DNA of 64,000 nt from Cyclobacteriaceae bacterium (GCA_030584025.1 CP129487.1:3315001-3379000); one strand, 5' to 3'. Shown: positions 33,726-43,270, numbered from the stretch's first letter. Translations and numbers: made by a program. Notes: a model not told the origin generated them from the letters alone.

Positions 33726-36206
33726 TTGAAAACCTTCCGGAAAGTACTTTTCTATGTTGCCCTTGTGGTATCCGTAGCGGTTATCTCCCTGGTGGTGTCT
33801 GCATTTTTGTTCAAGGATCAAATCATCAAGCAATTTATTCTCAAAGCCAACGAGCAGTTAAGTACCCCGGTAAAAATCGGGAAGATTGATGTGTCAGTAT
33901 TTCAGCGCTTCCCGCATATGTCAATTGTGTTTAAGGATGTGTATGTAGAAGACAGCCATGCGGGGCAGTACCCGTTGCTTACCGCCAAACAAATTTCCTT
34001 TCACCTTAACCCGGTAGAAGTTTACCGTGGGCAATACACCATACAAGGTTTACAAATTTCCGACAGCGAAACCAATCTGAAAATTAATGCGAAGGGGGAG
34101 AATAATTACACCATCACCAAATCAACCGGCAATGGCGGGCCAATAAAATTTGAACTGAAGAATGTCGTGTTAAAAAACACACGCGTGCGGTACATCGATC
34201 TGGAGCGCACTGATGAGATGATTTTTACCAGCGAACAATTGTACACTACCATCCGCTCGTTTAATGATGTGTATGCCATTACGGCCAAGGGCGATGTGAC
34301 TACCGAAAAAATGGATGTAGGAAACGTTGATTTGCTAGCCGGCAAGACTTTCGTAGTAAATACTTCTCTTGATTACGATGATGACAACAAAGCCATTCAG
34401 ATAAAATCGGGCGACCTGATATTGGGCACCTCACTTTTCAATGTTCAGGGTACCTATCGTTGGAAAGCCAAAAACGAAATTAACCTGGTTGCTGAAGGTG
34501 AAAACACCGACATCCAAACGCTGTTATCGCTGCTTCCGGAAAAGAATGCAAGCGCCTATCAGCAATACCAAAGTCGTGGCGATGTGTATTTTCGTGCAAG
34601 TCTTCAGGGCGAGATCAGTAAAAATAAAAGTCCGGGTTTTTCTGCCACCTTTGGTTTTAATAAGGCTACTTTCTTGCATCCCACCTATTCATCAAAAATT
34701 GAAGATGCCAACCTCGAAGGCTCCTTTGCTACTTCAAGCCTGCGCGATGCATCAGCAGGTGTGTTGTCGTTAAAAAACATGACCGGTAAACTCAACGGTC
34801 AACCGTTTCGGGCCAACCTGGTGGTCCGAAATTTTTCTGATCCGGATGTGATTCTCGATTTCAAAGGCGACCTCGATGCACAGGCTATTGTAAATTTTTA
34901 TCCGATTGCCACGTTAAGTCAGGTTAGCGGAACATTGATTACTGATATTGCTTTTGAAGGAAGATTATCGTGGCTAAAAAGTAAGGCTACGGCACAGCGC
35001 ACCTCCACACGCGGATCAATTCAGGCTACGGATTTGAATTTTGTTTATGGGAAAGATGAAATCCCAGTAAAAAACCTGAACGGCACTTTTCAATTCAACA
35101 ACAATGATCTTGCGCTTAGCAACGTAAGTGGATCTTTAGGCAGCAGCGATTTCAGACTAAATGGATTCTTTAAAAATATTGTCACGTTTTTGCTATTTGA
35201 AGATCAGCCCGTAGGCATTGAGGCCGATTTGAAATCAAATTCACTTAACGTGGATGAATTGTTCGCATATGCATTTGGTCGTGAGTCTGATAAAACCGGA
35301 GAAGCAACCGCTTATGAATTCAAAATCTCTAGAAACATTAACCTGAATTTCAATTGCGATGTGCAACGATTGAATTACAAACGTTTTACGGGCCAAAACC
35401 TGAAAGGCGATTTACTGGTGAAGAACCAGGTGGCTATATCGCGTAACATTCAGGTAAACGCCATGGGTGGCGCACTCACGCTCTCTGGCATTGTAGATGC
35501 CAACAACCCGAAAGCCATTGATGTGATGAGCACATTCAAGCTAAACGGACTTGCCGTAGATAGCATCTTTTATGTGTTCGAAAACTTTTATCAGGATTTT
35601 ATTGAAGATCGGCATTTGAAAGGCCAGGCTTATGCCGATGTTACGCTCGACATGACCTTAAATCAAAACCTGAAACTTTTCCCTGAAACGCTGGTGGCCG
35701 ACATCAGTGCCACTATAAAAAATGGAGAACTGAATAATTTCGAACCCTTAAAAAGTTTGAACAAATACTTAGACGATGAAAGTTTAAGTGCCCTTCGTTT
35801 TGCCGATTTGAAAAACGACATCCACATCGAAAACAAAACGGTTTACATTCCCATGATGGAAGTACGCAGCAACGCCACCGTATTGCAGATCAGTGGTACG
35901 CATAAATTTGATCAGCACATTGATTACCGCGTGGTTACGCCCTTAAACAACAGGCGCAAAATCGACATCAACGAAGCAGCCGGGGCCATTGAAGAAATGG
36001 AGGGCCGGGCCAAGTTGTTTTTGAAGATTGTGGGCACCACGGATGACTACCGGGTTTTGTATGATACAGAAGCTGTTAAGAAAAAAATCATTGCCGACCT
36101 GAAAAAGGAAGTACAGGAACTTAGAGATATCTTCAAGAACAAGAAGAAGAAAAAGGATGTTGAGCTTTCTACGGAAGAGTTTGATTGGGATAATGAAAAT
36201 CAGTAA
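33726..36206 (+). CDS. AsmA-like family envelope protein
   Basis: A long envelope protein of 826 residues starting at TTG. An N-terminal membrane anchor (about 5-32) precedes a long run of beta-rich repeats and an AsmA_2/DUF3971-like C-terminal region ('TVYIPMMEVRSNATVLQISGTHKFDQHIDYRVVTPL', read in parts, about 700-740). A Lys-rich tail (about 800-815) closes it. The family (AsmA, TamB, YhdP) forms lipid-carrying bridges between membranes, so a role in outer-membrane lipid supply is likely. No ATG near the N-terminus gives a signal anchor, so TTG is the best start. Confidence 0.85.
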   Translation: MKTFRKVLFYVALVVSVAVISLVVSAFLFKDQIIKQFILKANEQLSTPVKIGKIDVSVFQRFPHMSIVFKDVYVEDSHAGQYPLLTAKQISFHLNPVEVYRGQYTIQGLQISDSETNLKINAKGENNYTITKSTGNGGPIKFELKNVVLKNTRVRYIDLERTDEMIFTSEQLYTTIRSFNDVYAITAKGDVTTEKMDVGNVDLLAGKTFVVNTSLDYDDDNKAIQIKSGDLILGTSLFNVQGTYRWKAKNEINLVAEGENTDIQTLLSLLPEKNASAYQQYQSRGDVYFRASLQGEISKNKSPGFSATFGFNKATFLHPTYSSKIEDANLEGSFATSSLRDASAGVLSLKNMTGKLNGQPFRANLVVRNFSDPDVILDFKGDLDAQAIVNFYPIATLSQVSGTLITDIAFEGRLSWLKSKATAQRTSTRGSIQATDLNFVYGKDEIPVKNLNGTFQFNNNDLALSNVSGSLGSSDFRLNGFFKNIVTFLLFEDQPVGIEADLKSNSLNVDELFAYAFGRESDKTGEATAYEFKISRNINLNFNCDVQRLNYKRFTGQNLKGDLLVKNQVAISRNIQVNAMGGALTLSGIVDANNPKAIDVMSTFKLNGLAVDSIFYVFENFYQDFIEDRHLKGQAYADVTLDMTLNQNLKLFPETLVADISATIKNGELNNFEPLKSLNKYLDDESLSALRFADLKNDIHIENKTVYIPMMEVRSNATVLQISGTHKFDQHIDYRVVTPLNNRRKIDINEAAGAIEEMEGRAKLFLKIVGTTDDYRVLYDTEAVKKKIIADLKKEVQELRDIFKNKKKKKDVELSTEEFDWDNENQ

Positions 36207-36208
36207 GG

Positions 36209-36868
36209 TTACTGAATCGCCTCTCTCAAAAAATCATTCAACGGCTTTACTGCTTTACACACCTCGGCAACCTGCTTCATGAATTTTTTATCCTTCACCT
36301 GTGTGTCGCTGAAATAATGCGAGACAATAAAACTCTTATTCTTTAGCAGGCCAATGTGCGGGTGCTCTTTAGCATACCCTTTCGGAGCGGTTTTTACCTG
36401 ATCAAACTCATCCAATCCTGAAAAGTATTTTTTAAATTTTTTGTCCTTGAGGATTTTCAAAAATGCATCGGCATTGTAATCGATTTCCTGGCGCACCTTG
36501 GCTAAGTTTTCCGCATTGGGCATGTACAAGCCTCCTGCCACAAAGCTGTTGCCTGGTTCAATGTGAACGTAGTAGCCAGGCTCCTGCTCCATTTTTCCAC
36601 GAAAGGAAAAACCGGCACCCATATTCGTTTTATATGGTCGCTTGTCCTTGCTGAAACGCACATCGCGGTAAATGCGAAAGGCCAGCTTGCGCGGATTGAT
36701 TCCGCCAAGGCTTTCATCAAACTTTAACAATTCTTTATGCAGGTCTTCCAAAAAATCATCAAAAAGGTTTTTCACTTCTACATAACGTGGCTTGTTCTGT
36801 TCAAACCAATCGCGGTTGTTGTTCTTCGCGATGTCTTTCAGAAATTTTAGAATTTTATCGAATTGCAT
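36209..36868 (-). CDS. DUF2461 domain protein (TIGR02453)
   Basis: A cytoplasmic protein of 219 residues matching DUF2461: 'FLKDIAKNNNRDWFEQNKPRY' start (in parts, about 9-29), 'RKLAFRIYRDVRFSKDKRPYKTNMGAGF' in the centre and 'GGLYMPNAENLAKVRQEID'. The function is unknown; the conserved NRDWF and RDxRFSKDK motifs suggest a nucleic-acid or phosphate binding pocket. It converges with the AsmA-like gene (two bases between stops). Confidence 0.9.
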   Translation of the reverse strand: MQFDKILKFLKDIAKNNNRDWFEQNKPRYVEVKNLFDDFLEDLHKELLKFDESLGGINPRKLAFRIYRDVRFSKDKRPYKTNMGAGFSFRGKMEQEPGYYVHIEPGNSFVAGGLYMPNAENLAKVRQEIDYNADAFLKILKDKKFKKYFSGLDEFDQVKTAPKGYAKEHPHIGLLKNKSFIVSHYFSDTQVKDKKFMKQVAEVCKAVKPLNDFLREAIQ

Positions 36869-36901
36869 ATCACAAACCTTATTTATTTTATTCTTTCCAA
36901 T

Positions 36902-37045
36902 TTAATCCCAGTCATCCATATATTTGAAACGTCCACGCTCAGCCGCGGTCCTACGCCTTTGATCATAGGTTTGTGCGTACGTGCCGGATTCAGGTATTTT
37001 TTCATAGCTACTATAGTAGTCGGCACGGGTAGACACACAGGTCAT
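36902..37045 (-). CDS. Small uncharacterised protein (47 aa)
   Basis: An ATG-to-TAA frame of 48 codons in the 220-base gap between murF and the DUF2461 gene. The product starts MTCVSTRADYYSSYEK and ends RGRFKYMDDWD. It is Tyr-, Arg- and Asp-rich with no obvious low-complexity and reads like protein rather than noise. There is no signal peptide or membrane helix. I do not recognise it. Both neighbours are on the same strand, so it would be in line with murF. It could also be the surviving C-terminal part of a larger gene. A CTACTATAGTAG palindrome (37008-37019) lies within it. Confidence 0.5.
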   Translation of the reverse strand: MTCVSTRADYYSSYEKIPESGTYAQTYDQRRRTAAERGRFKYMDDWD

Positions 37046-37088
37046 TTATTCTTACCAAAAGTTCGCTCCTATTGAGCTTACGTAATTC

Positions 37089-38372
37089 CTAAATCACATC
37101 CATCACCGCTTCCAAACCAATTCCCCTGGATGCCTTCACTAAAACGGTAGCCCGACTGATTGGGTTTTGCTTCAGGTATTCTAGCAAATCTTCTTTTTTA
37201 TAAAAATGTTTCGCTCGTGGAAACTCCTTTAGCGCTGAACTCATTAATTCACCACACAGCAAAACATCGTTAAATCCCAAATCACGAATGAGTTTACCCA
37301 TGTTGCGATGTTCAGCCTCTGCCTCCTCTTCCAGCTCAAACATATCCCCCAAAATCAAAACCTTATGATCGGCCTTCATGTCCGCCAGGTTTCTGATGGC
37401 TGCTTCCATTGAACTCGGATTGGCATTGTAGGCATCAAGAACAATCGTGTTTGAATTTTTCTTAATTACCTGCGAGCGCATGTTGGCGGGTTCATATTCA
37501 GCCACTGCCTGCAACGCAAGGGTGGCATCCACACCAAAAAACTTACCGATACACAACGCGGTGGCAATGTTTTCAAAATTGTAAGCGCCAATCAATTTGG
37601 TCTGCGCTTCTCGCCCATCCTCCGTCCGGATTTTTATATACGGATCAGCACTGATCAATTCACAATGAAAGTAATCGCCTTTGGTCGGATATAGCAACGG
37701 ATTTTTAAACCGCTTGGCCATGTTAAACAGTATCGGGTTTTGTGAATTGATGAACACGGTGCCCTGTTGGTTGATCAGGTGCATGTACAATTCCGACTTT
37801 CCGCGAATAATATTATCAAACCCGCCAAACGTGCCGATATGAGCCTTACCGATATTCGTAATAAACCCGTGGGTTGGATTGGCGATGTTGCACAAATCTG
37901 CAATCTCACCAAGATGGTTTGCTCCCATTTCAATCACAGCAATCTCAACGGTGTTGTCTATGGAGAGAACAGACAACGGCACACCAATATGGTTGTTCAG
38001 GTTTCCTTTTGTGGCAAAGGTTTTAATTTTTTTTGCCAGCACGGCATTCAACAATTCCTTCGATGTGGTTTTTCCGTTTGACCCGGTTAACCCGATTATA
38101 GGAATGGTTAATTGATCGCGATGGTAACGCGCCAATTGTTGCAGCGTCTTCAACACATTTTCCACCACCACATACCGATTGTCTTTGGCAAAAGCAGCTT
38201 CATCAATTACAGCCAGTTGAGCCCCTTTGGCCAATGCCTCCTCTGCAAACTGGTTGGCATTGAATTTTTCGCCTTTTAATGCAAAAAAAATCGAACCGGG
38301 TGTGATCTGCCGCGTATCAGTCGAAACTTTACCGGTCTTCAGGTAGTTTTGGTATAAGTTCTGAATATCCAT
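37089..38372 (-). CDS. murF: UDP-N-acetylmuramoyl-tripeptide--D-alanyl-D-alanine ligase MurF
   Basis: Adds D-Ala-D-Ala to the UDP-MurNAc-tripeptide, the last cytoplasmic step of the peptidoglycan precursor. Length is 427 residues from ATG 38372; a longer frame to 38489 would overlap the divergent cargo-protein gene and lacks family residues. The P-loop GLTGSNGKTT (about 100-110) binds ATP, 'IEMGANHLGEI' and 'NIGKAHIGTFGG' mark the central domain, and 'DAYNANPSSM' is in the C-terminal domain. Confidence 0.94.
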   Translation of the reverse strand: MDIQNLYQNYLKTGKVSTDTRQITPGSIFFALKGEKFNANQFAEEALAKGAQLAVIDEAAFAKDNRYVVVENVLKTLQQLARYHRDQLTIPIIGLTGSNGKTTSKELLNAVLAKKIKTFATKGNLNNHIGVPLSVLSIDNTVEIAVIEMGANHLGEIADLCNIANPTHGFITNIGKAHIGTFGGFDNIIRGKSELYMHLINQQGTVFINSQNPILFNMAKRFKNPLLYPTKGDYFHCELISADPYIKIRTEDGREAQTKLIGAYNFENIATALCIGKFFGVDATLALQAVAEYEPANMRSQVIKKNSNTIVLDAYNANPSSMEAAIRNLADMKADHKVLILGDMFELEEEAEAEHRNMGKLIRDLGFNDVLLCGELMSSALKEFPRAKHFYKKEDLLEYLKQNPISRATVLVKASRGIGLEAVMDVI

Positions 38373-38438
38373 GATTATCTTACCCACCAAGATAACAGGA
38401 GGATGAACGTATGCGTTACATCCATGTAAAAAAGTTTT

Positions 38439-40631
38439 ATGCGCCTGACCACGCTTTTTGTATTTGTCGCACTTCTTGCCAAGGCGCAATTTACCTACGT
38501 GCTTAATCAGCAGGTTCCGGTAATTGTCGATCAGGACACCCTAACCATGCCCTGGGCAGGCGGATTAAATGCAGCGCAGTTCAATACCATGGATCTTGAT
38601 TTTGACGGAAAAGAGGACCTGGTACTTTTTGACCGCATGGCGAATCGGGTGATTACTTATTTGAATGTTGACGACCAATACAGCCACGCGCCCGAATACG
38701 AGCCATATTTTCCGGAAGAAACCTCGGGCTTTATGATGCTGCGCGATTTTGATTGCGATGGCAGAAAAGATTTGTTCACCAAAGATGTACAGGGAATAAA
38801 AGTTTTCAGAAACATCAGTGAGCCCAATCAACCACCGGCATGGGAACAACTTACGTTTTATACGGGATTTAACGGACCAAGAAGTCCGGTGCTGCTAACC
38901 AAAGGATTCTCTGGAAAGATCAACCTGCAATTGCAGTCGGATGACCTGCCTGCTATTGTGGATATGGATGGCGATGGCGATCTGGATATCATGAATGTGA
39001 AATTTGTAGGCAGCAGTACAATCGAATATCATCAAAACTTCAGCATGGAGCGTTACGGCACCTGCGACTCGCTGGATTTTGAACGCATTACCCAATACTG
39101 GGGCGGTGTGGAGGAATGTGAGTGCGGTGTTTTTGAATTTGGTGAACCCTGTTCAACCGGTGGCCGGCAAAAGCACGCGGGCGGAAAAAGTTTACTCGTG
39201 CTTGATGTTGATAACGATGGCGACATGGATGTGCTCTTTTCGGAGGCAGAGTGTACGCACGTATTCCAACTTACCAATGAGGGCACCAACGAAAACCCTG
39301 TTATAACCAGTGCAATTGATTTCCCCACAGCAACACCGGTTAATATTCTGGCATTCCCATCTGTCTATTATGAAGATGTTGACTTTGATGGAAAAAAAGA
39401 TTTGCTGGCCTCTCCGAATATTTTTGCACGCGAATTTCTGCAAACCAATTTACGTCAGTCCACCTGGTTTTATAAAAACACGGGCACAAGTGAACTGCCT
39501 CAATTCTCGTTTCAGCAACGTGATTTCTTACAAAACAATATGATTGATGTTGGCGATAATGCTGTGCCGGCTTTTTTTGATGCAGATGCCGATGGCGATT
39601 TGGATATGTTTATCGGAACGTTTGTTAACGGAAACCGAGCCTCAATCTTTTACTATGAAAATATTGGAACCCGCACGGAACCTGTTTTCAAATTTTTTAC
39701 GGATGATGTAATTGGCCTGTCGTTCAATAATTTCACCAACATCAAGCCTCAGTTTGCCGATGTGAATGGCGATGCAAAAGCTGACCTGGTGTTTACAGCC
39801 TCCAACCAATTCGGTGTTGGCACCAACCTGTACTACGTGGCCAACACGAGCAGTGCCGGATTAAACTTTACAGGCCAGCAGATTCAATCCCTGAATTTTC
39901 CCATTCCATGGAATGCCGAAAATGTATTGCTCACGGATATCAACAACGATCTGTTGCCTGATCTTTTAATAGGAAAACTGAATGGGTCTATAGAGTATTG
40001 GCAAAACACCGGTACACCAACCTCACCCAATTTTACCTTGGTAGAAAGCGATTACCTCGGTTTGGGGCCAAGCATACTGAGGCAGAATCTTTCTATGGCA
40101 TCAGCCGACTTGAATAGTGATGGAAAAGCAGACCTGGTATTGGGTGATCAGCTTGGTCGGCTAACCATTATTAATGATTTCAAAAATCAAACGGACGCTT
40201 CTTCGGGCACCACTAATATCTTGTTCAACTCACTTTCCGAAACGTATATCAATCAAAACCTGGGGGGCCGGGTGTGGCCAGCCATTGCCAACATTTTTAA
40301 CACCAACCGGCCCGCTATTGTGGTGGGTAATGCTTTAGGCGGCTTACACATTTTGCAACCCGATGAAAGCCAGGCCTTGCCCGAATCACCCCAAATCACG
40401 GTTTATCCCAACCCGGTTGTTCGTGAAAATACCAATGTGATTAACATCAGCGTGGACCGCCCGGCCTTTGTTTACCTTGTTAGCATTACCGGGCAGGAAC
40501 TTGGAAGCCCCATTTTAATGCAGGGCCAGCAGCTGTATCAGTTTCGGGTTGATGGGCTGCCTGCCGGGATATACATCCTGCGCTTCTTTATTAATGACCG
40601 ATCATTTGCGCGCAGAATCGTTATTCATTAG
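38439..40631 (+). CDS. Type IX-secreted FG-GAP/VCBS repeat protein
   Basis: A large exported protein of 730 residues with a signal peptide (about 1-16, ends 'LAKAQ'). The body has FG-GAP-like repeats with calcium-binding D-x-D-x-D-G loops ('DLDFDGKEDL', 'DMDGDGDLD', 'DVDNDGDMD', 'DADADGDLDMF', 'DLNSDGKADL'), forming a beta-propeller. The last 75 residues ('ITVYPNPVV ... GLPAGIYILRFFIN ... RRIVIH') are a type A T9SS sorting domain, so it is moved across the outer membrane and anchored or released. A Cys-rich segment (about 203-245) may be disulfide-bonded. Adhesion or recognition is a likely role. Confidence 0.9.
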   Translation: MRLTTLFVFVALLAKAQFTYVLNQQVPVIVDQDTLTMPWAGGLNAAQFNTMDLDFDGKEDLVLFDRMANRVITYLNVDDQYSHAPEYEPYFPEETSGFMMLRDFDCDGRKDLFTKDVQGIKVFRNISEPNQPPAWEQLTFYTGFNGPRSPVLLTKGFSGKINLQLQSDDLPAIVDMDGDGDLDIMNVKFVGSSTIEYHQNFSMERYGTCDSLDFERITQYWGGVEECECGVFEFGEPCSTGGRQKHAGGKSLLVLDVDNDGDMDVLFSEAECTHVFQLTNEGTNENPVITSAIDFPTATPVNILAFPSVYYEDVDFDGKKDLLASPNIFAREFLQTNLRQSTWFYKNTGTSELPQFSFQQRDFLQNNMIDVGDNAVPAFFDADADGDLDMFIGTFVNGNRASIFYYENIGTRTEPVFKFFTDDVIGLSFNNFTNIKPQFADVNGDAKADLVFTASNQFGVGTNLYYVANTSSAGLNFTGQQIQSLNFPIPWNAENVLLTDINNDLLPDLLIGKLNGSIEYWQNTGTPTSPNFTLVESDYLGLGPSILRQNLSMASADLNSDGKADLVLGDQLGRLTIINDFKNQTDASSGTTNILFNSLSETYINQNLGGRVWPAIANIFNTNRPAIVVGNALGGLHILQPDESQALPESPQITVYPNPVVRENTNVINISVDRPAFVYLVSITGQELGSPILMQGQQLYQFRVDGLPAGIYILRFFINDRSFARRIVIH

Positions 40632-40753
40632 CGTAAAAAGGGTCATTTTCAGTCATTTCGATGATTTCAAGGTAATTTCAGGTTAAACTTGGATAATTGG
40701 GGTCGTTTTCCCGATATTTGCAGTCCCTTTTTTAGGGGTAAACGAATAGAGAC

Positions 40754-40990
40754 ATGGCGAGAGTTTGTCAAATTACCGGAAAACGTCCACAGGTTGGAAA
40801 CAGCGTATCGCACGCGAACAATAAAACCAAGCGCAGGTTCTACCCGAACCTTCAGAAAAAGCGCTTTTTTGTTCCGGAAGAAGGAAAATGGATTACGTTG
40901 AAGCTTTCCACCAAGGCAATTAAAACGATCAATAAGTTGGGTATCACTGCCGTTTTGAAAGAAGCGAAAGCAAAAGGACACCTGGCTTAA
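40754..40990 (+). CDS. rpmB: 50S ribosomal protein L28
   Basis: 78 residues starting MARVCQITGKRPQVGNSVSHA, the standard L28 start, with 'KTKRRFYPNLQKKRFF' in the middle. A structural protein of the large subunit. First gene of the run rpmB-rpmG-DUF4295, 20 bases before rpmG. A near-consensus promoter (GATATTTG) lies around 40719-40726. Confidence 0.96.
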   Translation: MARVCQITGKRPQVGNSVSHANNKTKRRFYPNLQKKRFFVPEEGKWITLKLSTKAIKTINKLGITAVLKEAKAKGHLA

Positions 40991-41010
40991 TCAATAAACA
41001 GTAAAGAATC

Positions 41011-41193
41011 ATGGCAAAGAAAGGCAACAGGATTCAGGTGATTTTAGAGTGCACCGAGCACAAGGCAACCGGTATGCCCGGCATGAGCCGTTACATCACC
41101 ACCAAGAATCGCAAAAACACTACCGAGCGTTTGGAGTTGAAGAAATACAACCCCATCCTTAAAAAAGTAACTGTTCACAAAGAAATTAAGTAA
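41011..41193 (+). CDS. rpmG: 50S ribosomal protein L33
   Basis: 60 residues with 'AKKGNRIQVILECTEHK' and 'SRYITTKNRKNTTERLELKKYNP', the L33 signature. It has only one cysteine at the start and no CxxC pairs, so it is of the zinc-free type. It sits between rpmB and the DUF4295 gene. Confidence 0.96.
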   Translation: MAKKGNRIQVILECTEHKATGMPGMSRYITTKNRKNTTERLELKKYNPILKKVTVHKEIK

Positions 41194-41195
41194 TC

Positions 41196-41351
41196 ATGGC
41201 AAAGAAGGTTGTTGCTACACTGAAAAAGACAGACGGAAAAAACTTTGCAAAAGTGATCCGTGCTGTGAAGTCTGAAAAAACAGGCGCCTATACATTCAAG
41301 GAAGAAATCGTTCCTGCCGAATTGGTGAAAGACGTTTTGGCCAAGAAGTAA
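41196..41351 (+). CDS. DUF4295 family ribosome-associated protein (bL38)
   Basis: 51 residues, MAKKVVATLKKTDGKNFAKV start, Lys-rich. This small protein is conserved in Bacteroidota directly after rpmG and was identified as a large-subunit protein (bL38) in the Flavobacterium johnsoniae ribosome structure, as far as I recall. The start codon is two bases after the rpmG stop. It is below most ORF length cut-offs but supported by conserved order. Confidence 0.9.
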   Translation: MAKKVVATLKKTDGKNFAKVIRAVKSEKTGAYTFKEEIVPAELVKDVLAKK

Positions 41352-41374
41352 GCTTCGGTTAACGCATTCATGGA

Positions 41375-41399
41375 AAGTCCCACCCGGGACTTTTTTTAT
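41375..41399 (+). terminator. Rho-independent terminator after the L28-L33-DUF4295 operon
   Basis: Stem AAGTCCC/GGGACTT (41375-41381 and 41386-41392) with a 4-base loop and seven T. It lies 24 bases after the DUF4295 stop and before ftsY. Confidence 0.85.
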
Positions 41400-41455
41400 A
41401 CCCAATCAGTAACTGCTCTTCATGGAGCGGGGCTTAATTTTTACTAAGTTGTGCC

Positions 41456-42415
41456 ATGGCATTTTTAGGCGGATTATTCTCGAAAGAAAAAAAGGAGTCG
41501 TTAGACAAAGGGTTAGAAAAAACCTCCAGTAACATCTTCAGCAAGCTGGGTAAGGCCCTGGTGGGGAAATCCACCGTGGATGATGATGTGCTGGACAACC
41601 TGGAGGAAATTCTGGTTTCGTCCGATGTGGGCATCAACACAACATTGAAAATTATTGAGCGCATTCAGCAACGCGTTGCCCGCGATAAATACCTGGGCAC
41701 AAGCGAACTTGACCGTATACTGAAAGAAGAAATTGCCGCCTTGTTGGCAGAAAATCAATCCACCGATCAAGCTGATTTTGAAATCCCGGAAGGAAAGAAG
41801 CCATATGTGATTATGGTGGTGGGTGTAAATGGCGTAGGTAAAACCACTACCATCGGTAAACTTTCCGCGCAGTTTAAAGAGCGCGGCAAATCCGTTGTGT
41901 TGGGCGCAGCGGATACATTTCGGGCAGCTGCGGTAGATCAGCTAAAACTTTGGGGCGAACGTGTGGGTGTACCCGTAATCAGCAAAGGCATGAACACCGA
42001 CCCATCGGCTGTGGCTTTTGATGCCGTTCAGGAAGGTGTTAATCGGGGTGCCGATATCATCATCATTGATACCGCTGGCCGGTTGCATACCAAAGTAAAC
42101 CTGATGAACGAGTTATCGAAAATCAAAAGGGTGATGCAGAAAGTGATACCGGATGCGCCACACGAAGTGTTGTTGGTGTTGGATGGCAGCACCGGACAAA
42201 ATGCAGTGATTCAGGCACGGGAATTCACCAAAGCAACCGATGTTACTTCATTAGCCATTACCAAATTGGACGGCACAGCGAAAGGTGGCGTAGTCATCGG
42301 AATATCCGATGAATTTAAAATACCTGTTAAATATATTGGCGTTGGCGAAAAAGTTGGCGACTTGCAGGTGTTCAACAAAGCTGAGTTTGTTGACTCACTT
42401 TTCAAAAAAGGTTAG
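41456..42415 (+). CDS. ftsY: Signal recognition particle receptor FtsY
   Basis: The SRP receptor GTPase, which docks ribosome-SRP complexes at the membrane. It has 319 residues and lacks the long acidic A domain of E. coli. NG domains carry G1 'GVNGVGKTTT' (123-132), 'DTFRAAAVDQL', G3 'DTAGRL' and G4 'TKLDGTAKGG'. It begins 60 bases after the terminator of the ribosomal-protein run. Its 3' end overlaps the small membrane ORF on the other strand by 21 bases. Confidence 0.96.
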   Translation: MAFLGGLFSKEKKESLDKGLEKTSSNIFSKLGKALVGKSTVDDDVLDNLEEILVSSDVGINTTLKIIERIQQRVARDKYLGTSELDRILKEEIAALLAENQSTDQADFEIPEGKKPYVIMVVGVNGVGKTTTIGKLSAQFKERGKSVVLGAADTFRAAAVDQLKLWGERVGVPVISKGMNTDPSAVAFDAVQEGVNRGADIIIIDTAGRLHTKVNLMNELSKIKRVMQKVIPDAPHEVLLVLDGSTGQNAVIQAREFTKATDVTSLAITKLDGTAKGGVVIGISDEFKIPVKYIGVGEKVGDLQVFNKAEFVDSLFKKG

Positions 42416-42571
42416 TGAGCGTACCAAAACAACGGCTAAAGAAATAATCGGAGAAAAGAGTAATCCAATCAAAAAGATTTCTACCCATCGAAAACCCCTC
42501 TTTTGGGCATAGGTTGCAACCACGACTGATAAAACTACTGAGAGCGTCAGGAGAATTAATATCGGTTCCAT
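42395..42571 (-). CDS. Small two-helix membrane protein (58 aa)
   Basis: An ATG-to-TGA frame of 59 codons that is too short for usual ORF cut-offs. It encodes two hydrophobic helices: about 3-21 ('ILILLTLSVVLSVVVA') and about 31-52 ('EIFLIGLLFSPIISLAVVLV'), separated by a basic, aromatic turn 'QKRGFRWVE'. This layout (two helices, Lys/Arg-Gly-aromatic loop, GLLFSPI) is like many small inner-membrane proteins. It fills the gap between ftsY and DUF6048 and overlaps the ftsY 3' end. Function unknown. Confidence 0.62.
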   Translation of the reverse strand: MEPILILLTLSVVLSVVVATYAQKRGFRWVEIFLIGLLFSPIISLAVVLVRSLTFFEK

Positions 42572-42610
42572 TGGTGTTATTTCTTGTTAGTCAAATATAA
42601 CACTAAAAAA

Positions 42611-43270
42611 TTATTTCTCCCCCCCCTCAAACGGTACCCGAATCAGCACATAATATGTAAAGCCCCACGTACTGTTTTTGTCTGTTCGTCCATAGCCCGG
42701 CACATCGTAGGGCACCAGCCCGCTCGATTCATTGGTGTTGAGTCCGAATTTGTATCGAATCGTGTAGCCCATCCAAAACACACTAAACATACGTACGCGC
42801 AATCCGGATGTTAGTTCAGCCCAGGAAGCACGCACATCGTTATTGGTATTTTGAATGGTGCCATCTCCAAACACAGGGTCGCTAATAAATGTGGTGAGTT
42901 GTTCTGAAAATGTTCCGCGCGCATAGCGCAGGCCCAGAAAGAAATTATTTCGTTCCGGATCGTTCGTTAGAAAATTCACATCAACACCTGTCCGCCAGAA
43001 ATTCCCGCTATTGGAATATGTATCGTTTTCTGATGTTAGATCGCGCGACCAGCGACCAGCCTCCACCACCAAGTAGTATCGGTCAAAATCGATGTCGGCA
43101 ACGCCTTCCCAGCCGCCAAACTCAGGTTCAATGGGTGTGCGGATTATGCTGATCATATCCACACCGAACCGAACACCGGTTGGCAGATAACTCTTTTTCA
43201 CCGTATCAGCTTGTTGAGCCACCGCGGTTAGTGCTACCATGAAAAAAAATATGCTAATTAAAAATCTCAA
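42611..43270 (-). CDS. DUF6048 family outer-membrane protein
   Basis: An exported beta-barrel-like protein of 219 residues. The signal peptide (about 1-18, ends 'TAVAQ') is followed by strands such as 'YLPTGVRFGVDMISI' and 'FFLGLRYARGTFSEQ', ending with 'WGFTYYVLIRVPFEGG'. The family is found in Bacteroidota and its function is unknown. It overlaps the DUF6452 gene by 17 bases; the two families are usually paired. Confidence 0.75.
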   Translation of the reverse strand: MRFLISIFFFMVALTAVAQQADTVKKSYLPTGVRFGVDMISIIRTPIEPEFGGWEGVADIDFDRYYLVVEAGRWSRDLTSENDTYSNSGNFWRTGVDVNFLTNDPERNNFFLGLRYARGTFSEQLTTFISDPVFGDGTIQNTNNDVRASWAELTSGLRVRMFSVFWMGYTIRYKFGLNTNESSGLVPYDVPGYGRTDKNSTWGFTYYVLIRVPFEGGEK

